The position numbers and the translations under genes were made by a program. From an uncultured Bacillota bacterium (GTDB taxonomy: Bacteria; Bacillota; Clostridia; Oscillospirales; Oscillospiraceae): a DNA stretch of 23,214 bases. Positions within the stretch are counted from its first letter, which is position 1; each line of letters opens with the position of its first letter. The notes beneath the pieces are model-generated. The model did no database searches. It saw only the letters and a program-made list of their open reading frames with translations, and had not been told where the DNA came from. The DNA is taken from contig CANDCW010000035.1 in the NCBI GenBank assembly GCA_947383275.1, forward strand, positions 1 through 23,214, given 5' to 3'. This document shows positions 1-5,869 of this stretch, piece after piece.

Positions 1-51
1 TCTCCTATTTTTGACAGCTTAATCATACCACAGAGTAAATGGACATTGCAA
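1..51 (-). promoter_or_regulatory. Outward promoter and RBS for a gene beyond the left edge
   Basis: Read on the minus strand there is TTGCAA (46-51), an 18-base spacer and TATGAT (22-27), a fair sigma-A type promoter. It is followed by AGGAGA at 1-6, a likely ribosome-binding site whose start codon lies just outside the window. This predicts a gene reading leftward from the edge, downstream of the sigma-like gene. In Firmicute integrative elements that neighbour is often a site-specific recombinase, but nothing of it is visible here. Confidence 0.5.
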
Positions 52-61
52 GTACCATGTG

Positions 62-81
62 GCGGACAATTTGCGGACAAT
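62..81 (-). repeat. Two 9-bp direct repeats with 11-bp period
   Basis: The plus strand shows gcggacaat at 62-70 and again at 73-81, so the copies sit on one helical face, one turn apart. They lie about 10 bases upstream of the TTGCAA box of the outward promoter. Their placement suits an activator site, perhaps for the adjacent sigma-like protein. That role is inference. Confidence 0.55.
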
Positions 82-91
82 ACCCGGAAAT

Positions 92-607
92 TTATTGGAC
101 ATCTTCAGGATATTTTTTATTTGCAATTTCCCCTGTGAAGGAATACATCTCCGTCAATTCCTCAATAGCGTCATCCTTAATTCGCCGCACAGTACGGGTG
201 GCGATTTCCAGTTTTTTTGCGCATTCTTCTTGGGAATAGCCTTCAAAATAGAGCAACTTCAGCAGTTCCGCATGACGAGGGTTCAAAAGGGACACATAAT
301 AGTTCAGCCGCTCCTGTTCCCGCTCCAGCGTCACAAGCTGCCCGACAACTTCTTCCGCGGTATCGCTATTCACGTGATTAGCTCGCGCCTGGTAGTTGAG
401 CGCAATGTAAAGGGTTTTGTCGGAGGCATGACCTCCTGGATGCCCCTTTTCACCATCTCCGTGCGCCAAGGCCAATGCTCCAATAATTTCATTTTCTGAA
501 ACGCGGGCCGGATGGGACAATTCATAGTGCAGAAGCTCAATCTGCTTGGATCGCTTTTGGTATGATTCCAGCAGACCAATCACATACGTCTTGGTTTCTA
601 CGTTCAT
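92..607 (-). CDS. Sigma-70 region 4-like / ArpU-type transcriptional regulator
   Basis: This is a 171-residue protein. Residues about 111-150 form a sigma region 4-like helix-turn-helix: a helix after NPRHAELLKLLYFEGYSQ, then CAKKLEIATRTVRRIKDDAI, as in ECF/ArpU-type regulators of phages and integrative elements. No sigma region 2 is evident in the N-terminal half, so it may be a transcription regulator rather than a full sigma factor. The start is supported by AGGATCTGAGAAA just before the ATG. It follows a long leader with a hairpin and a possible leader peptide, and lies upstream of the outward promoter at 22-51. The family assignment is recognition by pattern; the specific promoter it acts on is unknown. 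Confidence 0.7.
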   Translation of the reverse strand: MNVETKTYVIGLLESYQKRSKQIELLHYELSHPARVSENEIIGALALAHGDGEKGHPGGHASDKTLYIALNYQARANHVNSDTAEEVVGQLVTLEREQERLNYYVSLLNPRHAELLKLLYFEGYSQEECAKKLEIATRTVRRIKDDAIEELTEMYSFTGEIANKKYPEDVQ

Positions 608-655
608 TTTCTCAGATCCTTTTCAGACAGTTTCCCTATAGGAGCAGTTGCCGTC

Positions 656-682
656 AGACCAGCACGGATCCCGAGTCGGTCT
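656..682 (-). other. Hairpin in the leader of the sigma-like gene
   Basis: The outer stem is agacc (656-660) paired with ggtct (678-682). A 4x4 internal loop follows, then an inner stem cgg (665-667)/ccg (671-673). It lies between the possible leader peptide stop (697) and the sigma-like gene start (607). No U-run follows, so it is not a standard terminator. It may be an attenuation or RNA-binding element. Confidence 0.35.
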
Positions 683-696
683 AAAGCTGACTGTTA

Positions 697-786
697 TTAC
701 CGATTTGCGTCTGTCAATGAGCATATTACTTTGGGCGGGCCCCGCATTGTGCGAAAGCAGATATTTATGCTCTGATAAGTGGGCAC
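697..786 (-). CDS. Possible 29-codon leader peptide, GTG start
   Basis: A strong AGGAGG (complement of 795-800) stands 8 bases before a GTG at 786. The frame reads VPTYQSINICFRTMRGPP and ends at TAA (697-699), giving 29 residues. I recognise no homologue. It lies in the 329-base gap between the orphan response regulator and the sigma-like gene, downstream of a possible promoter at 837-866. The excellent Shine-Dalgarno is the main support. It could be a regulatory leader or the stump of a lost gene. Confidence 0.4.
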   Translation of the reverse strand: MPTYQSINICFRTMRGPPKVICSLTDANR

Positions 787-836
787 GATGACCACCTCCT
801 GCGCTGTGCTTTCCTTATCTTGTAACATTCTGTAAT

Positions 837-866
837 TTTATACCGAAAATGAGAACAAAACGTGAA
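837..866 (-). promoter_or_regulatory. Possible promoter for leader peptide and sigma-like gene
   Basis: On the minus strand TTCACG (861-866), an 18-base spacer and TATAAA (837-842) give a plausible sigma-A promoter in a locally AT-rich stretch. It would transcribe the leader ORF at 697-786 and then the sigma-like gene. The -35 match is weak. No clear terminator for the preceding regulator gene is visible between 840 and 936. Confidence 0.35.
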
Positions 867-936
867 AAAGTTTTCGGATTTTTTTGGAATCGCTCGACAA
901 ATATTGACACAAATCGACTTGATTGACGCATATGTA

Positions 937-1641
937 CTATTCACTTGTGGAAAAACGGTAGCCCACACCGAACACAGTCTGAATATAAGTTTGATCTTTT
1001 TTGTCCAGCCCCAGCTTCCGGCGAAGCGTAAAAATGTGATCGGATACCTGGGTACCCATGTAGTCCCGGCTCGCATTCCATACAGTCTCGTATATTTCCT
1101 CTTTGGTCAAAGCTGTCCCCGCTTTAGATGCCAAAAGAAGGAGAACATCAAATTCTTTGGTAGTCAGATGGATTGGCTTCTCTTGCATCTCCACCGTTCT
1201 GCACATTGGATCAATAACCAGCTCTTTGTGTTTTATGCGCGTCAGCGTTCTGCCCAGCTTCAACCGTGCGATTCTCTGTTCTCGGCGGAGAACGGCGTTG
1301 ATAACAGCCAGCACCTCATCGGCAATCAGCGGTGTTTCCACGCAGGCATCCACGCCGCGATTGAGTACAGCGGCCCGCGCTGCGCCATTGGGAAAGGCAT
1401 CCGCGATAATGATGTATGGCAATGGCCGCATGGCGCTGATAGAAAGTCGAGAGAAAAGGATTTCATTTCCTTTATTACTAAAATCAAGCAATAAAAAGGC
1501 AGGGTTGCACGATGACAGCCCTGCCCATAAATCCACCGCATCTTCTATTATAGCCGAGTCAATGTGATGATCGCGCAAGAAGTCGCATACATGGATAGTG
1601 TGTTCGGTTTTGCGGCAAACAAGCACGATATCCTGTTTCAT
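937..1641 (-). CDS. Orphan OmpR/PhoB-type response regulator with degenerate receiver
   Basis: From the chosen ATG the protein has 234 residues. Residues 1-120 are receiver-like and about 135-234 form a winged-helix DNA-binding domain, with LTTKEFDVLLLLASKAG, an ALTKEEIYETVW segment and the ending YIQTVFGVGYRF typical of OmpR/PhoB. The receiver is unusual. Asp53 is kept in FLLLDFSNKG, but the N-terminal acidic pair is absent (VLVCRKTE), the usual Thr/Ser is Ala80 and the usual Lys is Thr103 (VETPL). Phosphorylation-driven control is therefore doubtful. The start at 1641 is preferred over an in-frame ATG at 1701 because AGGAA lies 8 bases upstream, while the longer start directly follows a decayed kinase fragment. 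No histidine kinase is adjacent. Confidence 0.8.
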   Translation of the reverse strand: MKQDIVLVCRKTEHTIHVCDFLRDHHIDSAIIEDAVDLWAGLSSCNPAFLLLDFSNKGNEILFSRLSISAMRPLPYIIIADAFPNGAARAAVLNRGVDACVETPLIADEVLAVINAVLRREQRIARLKLGRTLTRIKHKELVIDPMCRTVEMQEKPIHLTTKEFDVLLLLASKAGTALTKEEIYETVWNASRDYMGTQVSDHIFTLRRKLGLDKKDQTYIQTVFGVGYRFSTSE

Positions 1642-1701
1642 GACATCTGTTCCTATACGCAACTGCAAGGGGTTAGATTGTCCTACGCGGTTGTTATTCA
1701 T

Positions 1702-1909
1702 CTACACGCCGCCCAGCAGCTCCTCGCTCTCCACATAGAGGCGGGCAACGCTCCACCGCTGGGGGATGTTGAAGTCAAACAGTATGGTGAGCTCCGCCGC
1801 TGCTGGCTCAGGTGTAGTCGCCGAAGGGAATTGGCTTGAAACTGCTGCCGATGGTGACAGCCTTGATGCTGGCAGATCCAAATTCGATGCCGTGGCATAT
1901 GTTTTTCAT
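1702..1909 (-). pseudogene. Broken FGGY carbohydrate kinase (paralogue of the gene at 5870-7399)
   Basis: ATG at 1909 has AAGGAG upstream and opens MKNICHGIEFGSASIKAV. This aligns without gaps over 33 residues to MEKLCLGIELGSTRIKAV of the intact kinase at 5870-7399. A TGA at 1808-1810 replaces the codon for Trp34 of the intact protein, and the next codons (Ala-Ser-Ser) still match. The sequence then jumps and changes frame to AAELTILFDFNIPQRWSVAR, which matches intact residues from about 104, so about 66 codons are deleted. The frame ends at TAG 1702-1704. The rest of the kinase is missing. This is a relic of a second, diverged copy rather than a recent duplicate. Confidence 0.85.
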
Positions 1910-1922
1910 TGCCTCTGTCTCC

Positions 1923-2102
1923 TTACATCATTTCGGCTGGCAGAGCATAAGGAACCTCCAAATAAATCGACTGCGGCAGGGCGGCAACTTTCGCCCCCGC
2001 CTGGGCGAAGGCCCGGGCCATGGCGCCGCACAGCACGCCGCCCGCGCCGGTGACGACAACCACCTTGCCGGAAAAGTCAACATTCAAGGGTAAATCAAGC
2101 AT
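1923..2102 (-). pseudogene. Truncated short-chain dehydrogenase (D-mannonate oxidoreductase-like N-terminus)
   Basis: A good AGGAGG precedes ATG at 2102. The 59-residue frame begins MLDLPLNVDFSGKVVVVTG and contains the nucleotide-binding TGAGGVLCGAMA segment of classical SDR enzymes. After AGAKVAAL the SDR sequence ends, and an unrecognised tail (PQSIYLEVPYALPAEMM) leads to TAA. SDR enzymes are about 250-270 residues, so the catalytic Ser/Tyr/Lys part is gone. The opening resembles the SDR-type fructuronate reductase often found beside uxuA, which fits its place just downstream of uxuA. The broken kinase follows 13 bases later. A functional short peptide cannot be excluded but is unlikely. 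Confidence 0.8.
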
Positions 2103-2156
2103 TTGTAATTCCTCCTCATACGGTTTACGCCCGTTTCATTGTCAAGCTGCGCGTTG

Positions 2157-2255
2157 GGCGCATGGCCGGGTCGCTTTCGCTCCGACTCGGGCTGGTCTCT
2201 GGGGCCTATGGCCCCATCGCTCGCCCTCGCTTCGTTCCAAGCTCCCCTATGCGCC
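2157..2255. repeat. Inverted-repeat, hairpin-rich intergenic element
   Basis: ggcgcat (2157-2163) and atgcgcc (2249-2255) are perfect 7-bp terminal inverted repeats. Nearly at the centre is a perfect hairpin, tggggcc-tat-ggcccca (2200-2216). The arms carry related cgctttcgctcc and cgcttcgttcc motifs, with a further cgcttcgctc inside the end of uxuA. Its right end coincides with the uxuA stop codon. It could be a REP/MITE-like repeat and could also act as a transcription barrier. No poly-U follows the hairpin, so it is not a canonical terminator. Confidence 0.5.
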
Positions 2256-3331
2256 TACGCTTCGCTCTCGAGGGTGTCCCACACCCCCAGCATATACATG
2301 ACGCCCAGGGCCCGGTCGTAGAGGCCGTAGCCGGGCCGCACGGTGCCGGGGCCCTCCCCCCACAGGTGGCGGCCGTGGTCGGGCCGGATGTAGCCCTCCC
2401 AGCCCGCGTCGTGGTAGGCTTTCAGGATGTCCAGAATGCCGGTGTCGCCGCAGCAGTCCCGGTGGGCCGCCTCGGAGAAGTCCCCGTTGGGGAAGTGTTT
2501 TACGTTGCGGATGTGGGCGAAGGCGATGCGGCCGGTGTGCTTGCGCACGATGTCCGCCACGTTGTTGTCCGGGTTGGCGTTCAGAGAGCCCGAGCACAGG
2601 GTCAGGCAGTTATAGGGGTCGTCCACCAGTTTCAGGAAGTAGTCCACCGCGGCGGCATCGGTGAACAGCCGGGGCAGGCCGAAGATGTCCCAGGGGGGGT
2701 CGTCCATGTGCACCGCCATCTTGATGTCGCACTCATGGCAGGTGGGCATGATGGCCTCTAAGAAGTACTTGAAGTTGGCCCACAGCTTCTCCTTGGTGAC
2801 GCCCTTGTACTTCTCAAACAGCTCGTCCAGCTTGGCCATCCGCTCCGGCTCCCAGCCGGGGAAGGTCATGTGGTACTTCTCGGTGAAGGACATGACGTAG
2901 TCCGCCATCTCCTTGGGGTCCTGCTTGATCTTGGCCGCCTCGTAGTACAGGGCGGTGGAGCCGTCCCCCACCGGGTGGAACAGGTCGGTGCGGGTCCAGT
3001 CGAACACGGGCATGAAGTTGTAGCAGATCACCTTCACCCCGAAGGGGGCCAAGTTACGGATGGTCTGCTTGTAATTCTCGATGTACTGATCCTGGGTGGG
3101 AAGGCCGATCTTGATGTCATCGTGGACGTTCACCGACTCCACCACGTCCATGTTGAAGCCGTACTCGTCCAGCTGCTTCTTGACGGCGGCGATCTCGTCG
3201 GGCTGCCACACCTCCCCCGGCATCTTGTCGTGGAGCGCCCAGACGATGCCCTCCACCCCCGGGATCTGCTTGATGTCGGACAGCTTGATCTGATCGTTGC
3301 CCTCGCCGTACCAGCGCCAGGTCATTTTCAT
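2255..3331 (-). CDS. uxuA: Mannonate dehydratase
   Basis: This enzyme dehydrates D-mannonate to 2-keto-3-deoxy-D-gluconate in hexuronate (glucuronate) breakdown in the cytoplasm. The 358-residue protein is full length for the Firmicute type. It shows MKMTWRWYGEGND at the start and the metal-site blocks MAVHMDDPP (His208), TLCSGS (Cys246), FAHIRNVKHF (His273) and IRPDHGRH (Asp318, His319). GGAGGAG precedes the ATG. It is the last intact gene of the operon, 41 bases after the transketolase C subunit. The very C-terminus (TLESEA) and stop codon touch the inverted-repeat element, so the final residues may have been altered by it. Its usual partner, mannonate oxidoreductase, is only a stump downstream. 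Confidence 0.95.
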   Translation of the reverse strand: MKMTWRWYGEGNDQIKLSDIKQIPGVEGIVWALHDKMPGEVWQPDEIAAVKKQLDEYGFNMDVVESVNVHDDIKIGLPTQDQYIENYKQTIRNLAPFGVKVICYNFMPVFDWTRTDLFHPVGDGSTALYYEAAKIKQDPKEMADYVMSFTEKYHMTFPGWEPERMAKLDELFEKYKGVTKEKLWANFKYFLEAIMPTCHECDIKMAVHMDDPPWDIFGLPRLFTDAAAVDYFLKLVDDPYNCLTLCSGSLNANPDNNVADIVRKHTGRIAFAHIRNVKHFPNGDFSEAAHRDCCGDTGILDILKAYHDAGWEGYIRPDHGRHLWGEGPGTVRPGYGLYDRALGVMYMLGVWDTLESEA

Positions 3332-3372
3332 GCGATTTTCTCCTCCAATAAGGTCTTATGTAGTTAGCCGAA

Positions 3373-4308
3373 TCAGCCATGCGCCGCTTCCGCAATATGC
3401 CCCGCACACAACCCGAACTGCTCCAACAGTGCCCCGGCAGGGCCGGAGTGTCCGAACTCGTCGTTGACGCCGATGCGCTCCACAGGGCAGGGCAAGCCGT
3501 GCTTTGCGATGACGGCGCACACCGCCTCGCCCAGTCCGCCGATGATGGAGTGCTCCTCACAGGTGACGAGCCTGCCGCACTCCTTTGCCGCGTTCAGTAC
3601 CAGACCCTCGTCCAGCGGCTTGATGGTGGCCATGTCGATGACACGGGCGCTGATACCCTGCTGGGCCAGCAGCTCGGCAGCTTCCAGCGCCTCCGCCACC
3701 AGCAGGCCGTTGGCAATGAGGGCCACATCGGAACCCTCCCGCAGGACTTCACCTTTCCCAATCTCAAAAGTGAAACGGTCTGCGTCGTGGATGACCGGCG
3801 CGCCGTACCGGCTGAACCGCATATAGACGGGGCCTTGGTGCTCATAGGCGGCCCACACCATGGCTTTGGTCTCCACGTCGTCTGCCGGTGACATCACCAC
3901 CATGCCGGGGATGGAGCGCATCAGCGCAAAGTCCTCACAGCACTGGTGGCTGGCCCCGTCCTCGCCTACGGAGATGCCGCCATGGGTGGCGCCGATCTTC
4001 ACGTTCAGGTGGGGGTAACCGATGGAGTTGCGCACCTGCTCAAAGGCCCGCCCCGCCGCGAACATGGCAAAGCTGCTGGCAAAGGGCACATACCCCGTGG
4101 TAGACAGCCCCGCCGCCACGCACATCATGTCGCTCTCCGCGATGCCGCAGTCAAAGTGGCGGTCTGGGAACGCCTTTTTGAAGATCTCCGTCTTGGTGGC
4201 GTTGGCCAGGTCGGCGTCCAGCACCACCACATCGGGATGGGCTGCCCCCAATTCCTTCAGCGCCTCGCCGTAGCTCTGCCGGGTGGCGACTTTTTTCACA
4301 TCTGCCAT
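3373..4308 (-). CDS. Transketolase, C-terminal subunit
   Basis: This is the second half of a split transketolase (311 residues), carrying the pyrimidine-binding domain and the C-terminal domain. Together with the N subunit it transfers two-carbon units from xylulose-5-phosphate using thiamine diphosphate. HFDCGIAESDM contains the conserved catalytic Glu58, and ATHGGISVGEDGASHQ is the conserved loop of the family. Its ATG follows the N-subunit TGA by one base, so the two are translationally coupled. In this operon it would drain the xylulose-5-phosphate made by AraD and XylB into the pentose phosphate pathway. A related 1-deoxyxylulose-5-phosphate synthase role is ruled out by size and context. 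Confidence 0.93.
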   Translation of the reverse strand: MADVKKVATRQSYGEALKELGAAHPDVVVLDADLANATKTEIFKKAFPDRHFDCGIAESDMMCVAAGLSTTGYVPFASSFAMFAAGRAFEQVRNSIGYPHLNVKIGATHGGISVGEDGASHQCCEDFALMRSIPGMVVMSPADDVETKAMVWAAYEHQGPVYMRFSRYGAPVIHDADRFTFEIGKGEVLREGSDVALIANGLLVAEALEAAELLAQQGISARVIDMATIKPLDEGLVLNAAKECGRLVTCEEHSIIGGLGEAVCAVIAKHGLPCPVERIGVNDEFGHSGPAGALLEQFGLCAGHIAEAAHG

Positions 4309-4309
4309 T

Positions 4310-5155
4310 TCAAACCGCCTCCAGTTCCGCCAGCTGAGCGCTCAGCTCCGCCATGCCCCGGGCATACTCCTCGTCGTTGGGGGCCTTGCCGTGCCAGCCC
4401 ACCTGACCCTCCATGTAGCTCACGCCCTTGCCCTTGGTCGTCTCCAGCACGATGGCGGAGGGCTTGCCCTTGATCTGCCGGGCAGCGTCAAAGGCCTTTT
4501 CCATAGCCTGGAAGTCGTGTCCGTCGATCTGGAACACATTCAGCCCAAAGGCCCGCAGTTTATCCGGGATGGAGCCCAGCCCCATCACCTTTTCGTTGGT
4601 GCCGTCGATCTGGAGGCCGTTGTGGTCTATGATGACGCACATGTTGTCCAGCCTGTAGTGGGCGGCAAACATCAGCGCTTCCCACACCTGGCCCTCCTGC
4701 ATCTCGCCATCTCCCAGCAGGGTATACACCCGGGCGGCGCTGCCCTGGTGCTTCAGGCCCAGCGCCATTCCCGCCGCGCAGGAGACGCCCTGCCCCAGCG
4801 ACCCGGTGGACATATCCACGCCGGGCACCGCGTCCATGTTTGGGTGTCCCTGCAAATAGCTGTCAATGTGCCGCAGGGTGGGCAGGTCGTCCACTGGGAA
4901 GAACCCCCGGTAAGCCAGCGCCGCATACAGCCCCGGCGCGGTGTGGCCCTTGGACAGCACAAAACGATCCCGGTCTTTCCGCTTAGGATTCTGCGGGTCA
5001 ATGTTCAGTTCCCTGAAATACAGGTAGGTAAACACATCCGCGGCGGACAGGCTGCCGCCGGGATGGCCCGCCTTGGCCCCATGGGTGGCGGTGAGTACGC
5101 CCATGCGCACCTTGCAGGCCGTCTTTCCAAGTGTGATTTCTTCCTCTTTGGTCAT
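4310..5155 (-). CDS. Transketolase, N-terminal (thiamine diphosphate-binding) subunit
   Basis: This is a 281-residue first half of a split transketolase. It has GAKAGHPGGSLSAAD (His31), SKGHTAPGLYAAL (His71) and STGSLGQGVS. The thiamine diphosphate/metal motif begins at GDGE (148-151) and continues to IIDHNGLQIDG near 176-186. AAAAGGAG-type pairing sits upstream of the ATG at 5155. It is spaced 15 bases from araD and one base from its partner subunit. Split transketolases are usual in Clostridia and in sugar operons; this pair is probably a dedicated copy in addition to a housekeeping one, which cannot be seen here. Confidence 0.94.
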   Translation of the reverse strand: MTKEEEITLGKTACKVRMGVLTATHGAKAGHPGGSLSAADVFTYLYFRELNIDPQNPKRKDRDRFVLSKGHTAPGLYAALAYRGFFPVDDLPTLRHIDSYLQGHPNMDAVPGVDMSTGSLGQGVSCAAGMALGLKHQGSAARVYTLLGDGEMQEGQVWEALMFAAHYRLDNMCVIIDHNGLQIDGTNEKVMGLGSIPDKLRAFGLNVFQIDGHDFQAMEKAFDAARQIKGKPSAIVLETTKGKGVSYMEGQVGWHGKAPNDEEYARGMAELSAQLAELEAV

Positions 5156-5170
5156 GATAGATTCTCCTTT

Positions 5171-5869
5171 TCAGCCCTGGCCATAGTAGGCCCCCGGCCC
5201 GTGCTTACGGAAATAATGCTTATCCTGAATACGCTGGGGGACGGGGCTGGCGGAGGGCCGCACCTGCCGGGTGAGCAGGGCCATTTTTGCAACTTCCTCC
5301 AATACCACCGCGTGGTACACCGCCTGGGCCGGGTCTTTGCCCCAGGTGAATGGGCCGTGGCTGGCGCAGATCGCGCCGGGGACGGCGGTGGGTTCGATGC
5401 ACCGCTCCCGGAAGGTTTCCACGATGACCACGCCGGTGTTTTTCTCGTAATCCTCCTCCAGCTCCCCCTGGGTCAGGTGGCGGGCGCAGGGGATGGAGCC
5501 GTAAAAGTAATCGGCGTGGGTGGTGCCGAAGCAGGGGATGTCCTCCCCGGCCTGGGCCCAGGCCACCGCGTGGGGGCTGTGGGTGTGGACGATGCCGCCG
5601 ATTCCGGGGAACGCCCGGTACAGCTCCAAATGGGTTTTGGTGTCGCTGGAGGGTTTCCAGCGGCCCTCCACCCGCTCCCCGGTATCCAGGCTGACCACCA
5701 CCATGTCCTCGGCGGTCATGCCGTCATACTCCACCCCGGAGGGCTTAATCACGACCAGCCCCTTGTCCCTGTCGATGCCAGACACGTTGCCCCAGGTGAA
5801 TGTCACCAGGCCGTATTTGGGCAGGAGCAGGTTCGCTTCCAGCACCTTTTGTTTCAGTTCCTCCAGCAT
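5171..5869 (-). CDS. araD: L-ribulose-5-phosphate 4-epimerase
   Basis: The enzyme converts L-ribulose-5-phosphate to D-xylulose-5-phosphate, the last step of L-arabinose entry into the pentose phosphate pathway. The 232 residues follow the known AraD closely. Zinc ligands His95 and His97 lie in GGIVHTHSPH, the third is His171 (CASHGPF), and catalytic Asp120 (GTTHAD), His218 and Tyr229 are all at the same numbers as in the Escherichia coli enzyme. This separates it from fuculose- and rhamnulose-phosphate aldolases. The ATG at 5869 directly abuts the TAA of the upstream kinase, with GGAGG inside that gene's end. This is the strongest single clue that the operon metabolises L-arabinose. Confidence 0.96.
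   Translation of the reverse strand: MLEELKQKVLEANLLLPKYGLVTFTWGNVSGIDRDKGLVVIKPSGVEYDGMTAEDMVVVSLDTGERVEGRWKPSSDTKTHLELYRAFPGIGGIVHTHSPHAVAWAQAGEDIPCFGTTHADYFYGSIPCARHLTQGELEEDYEKNTGVVIVETFRERCIEPTAVPGAICASHGPFTWGKDPAQAVYHAVVLEEVAKMALLTRQVRPSASPVPQRIQDKHYFRKHGPGAYYGQG

Noticed and set aside
1642..1701. 20-residue N-terminal extension of the response regulator
   Set aside because: The ATG at 1701 has no ribosome site and directly follows the kinase relic, while ATG 1641 has one and begins at the receiver's first strand.
2200..2216. Hairpin as a rho-independent terminator after uxuA
   Set aside because: The stem is perfect but no T-run follows in either direction, so it is reported only as part of the inverted-repeat element.
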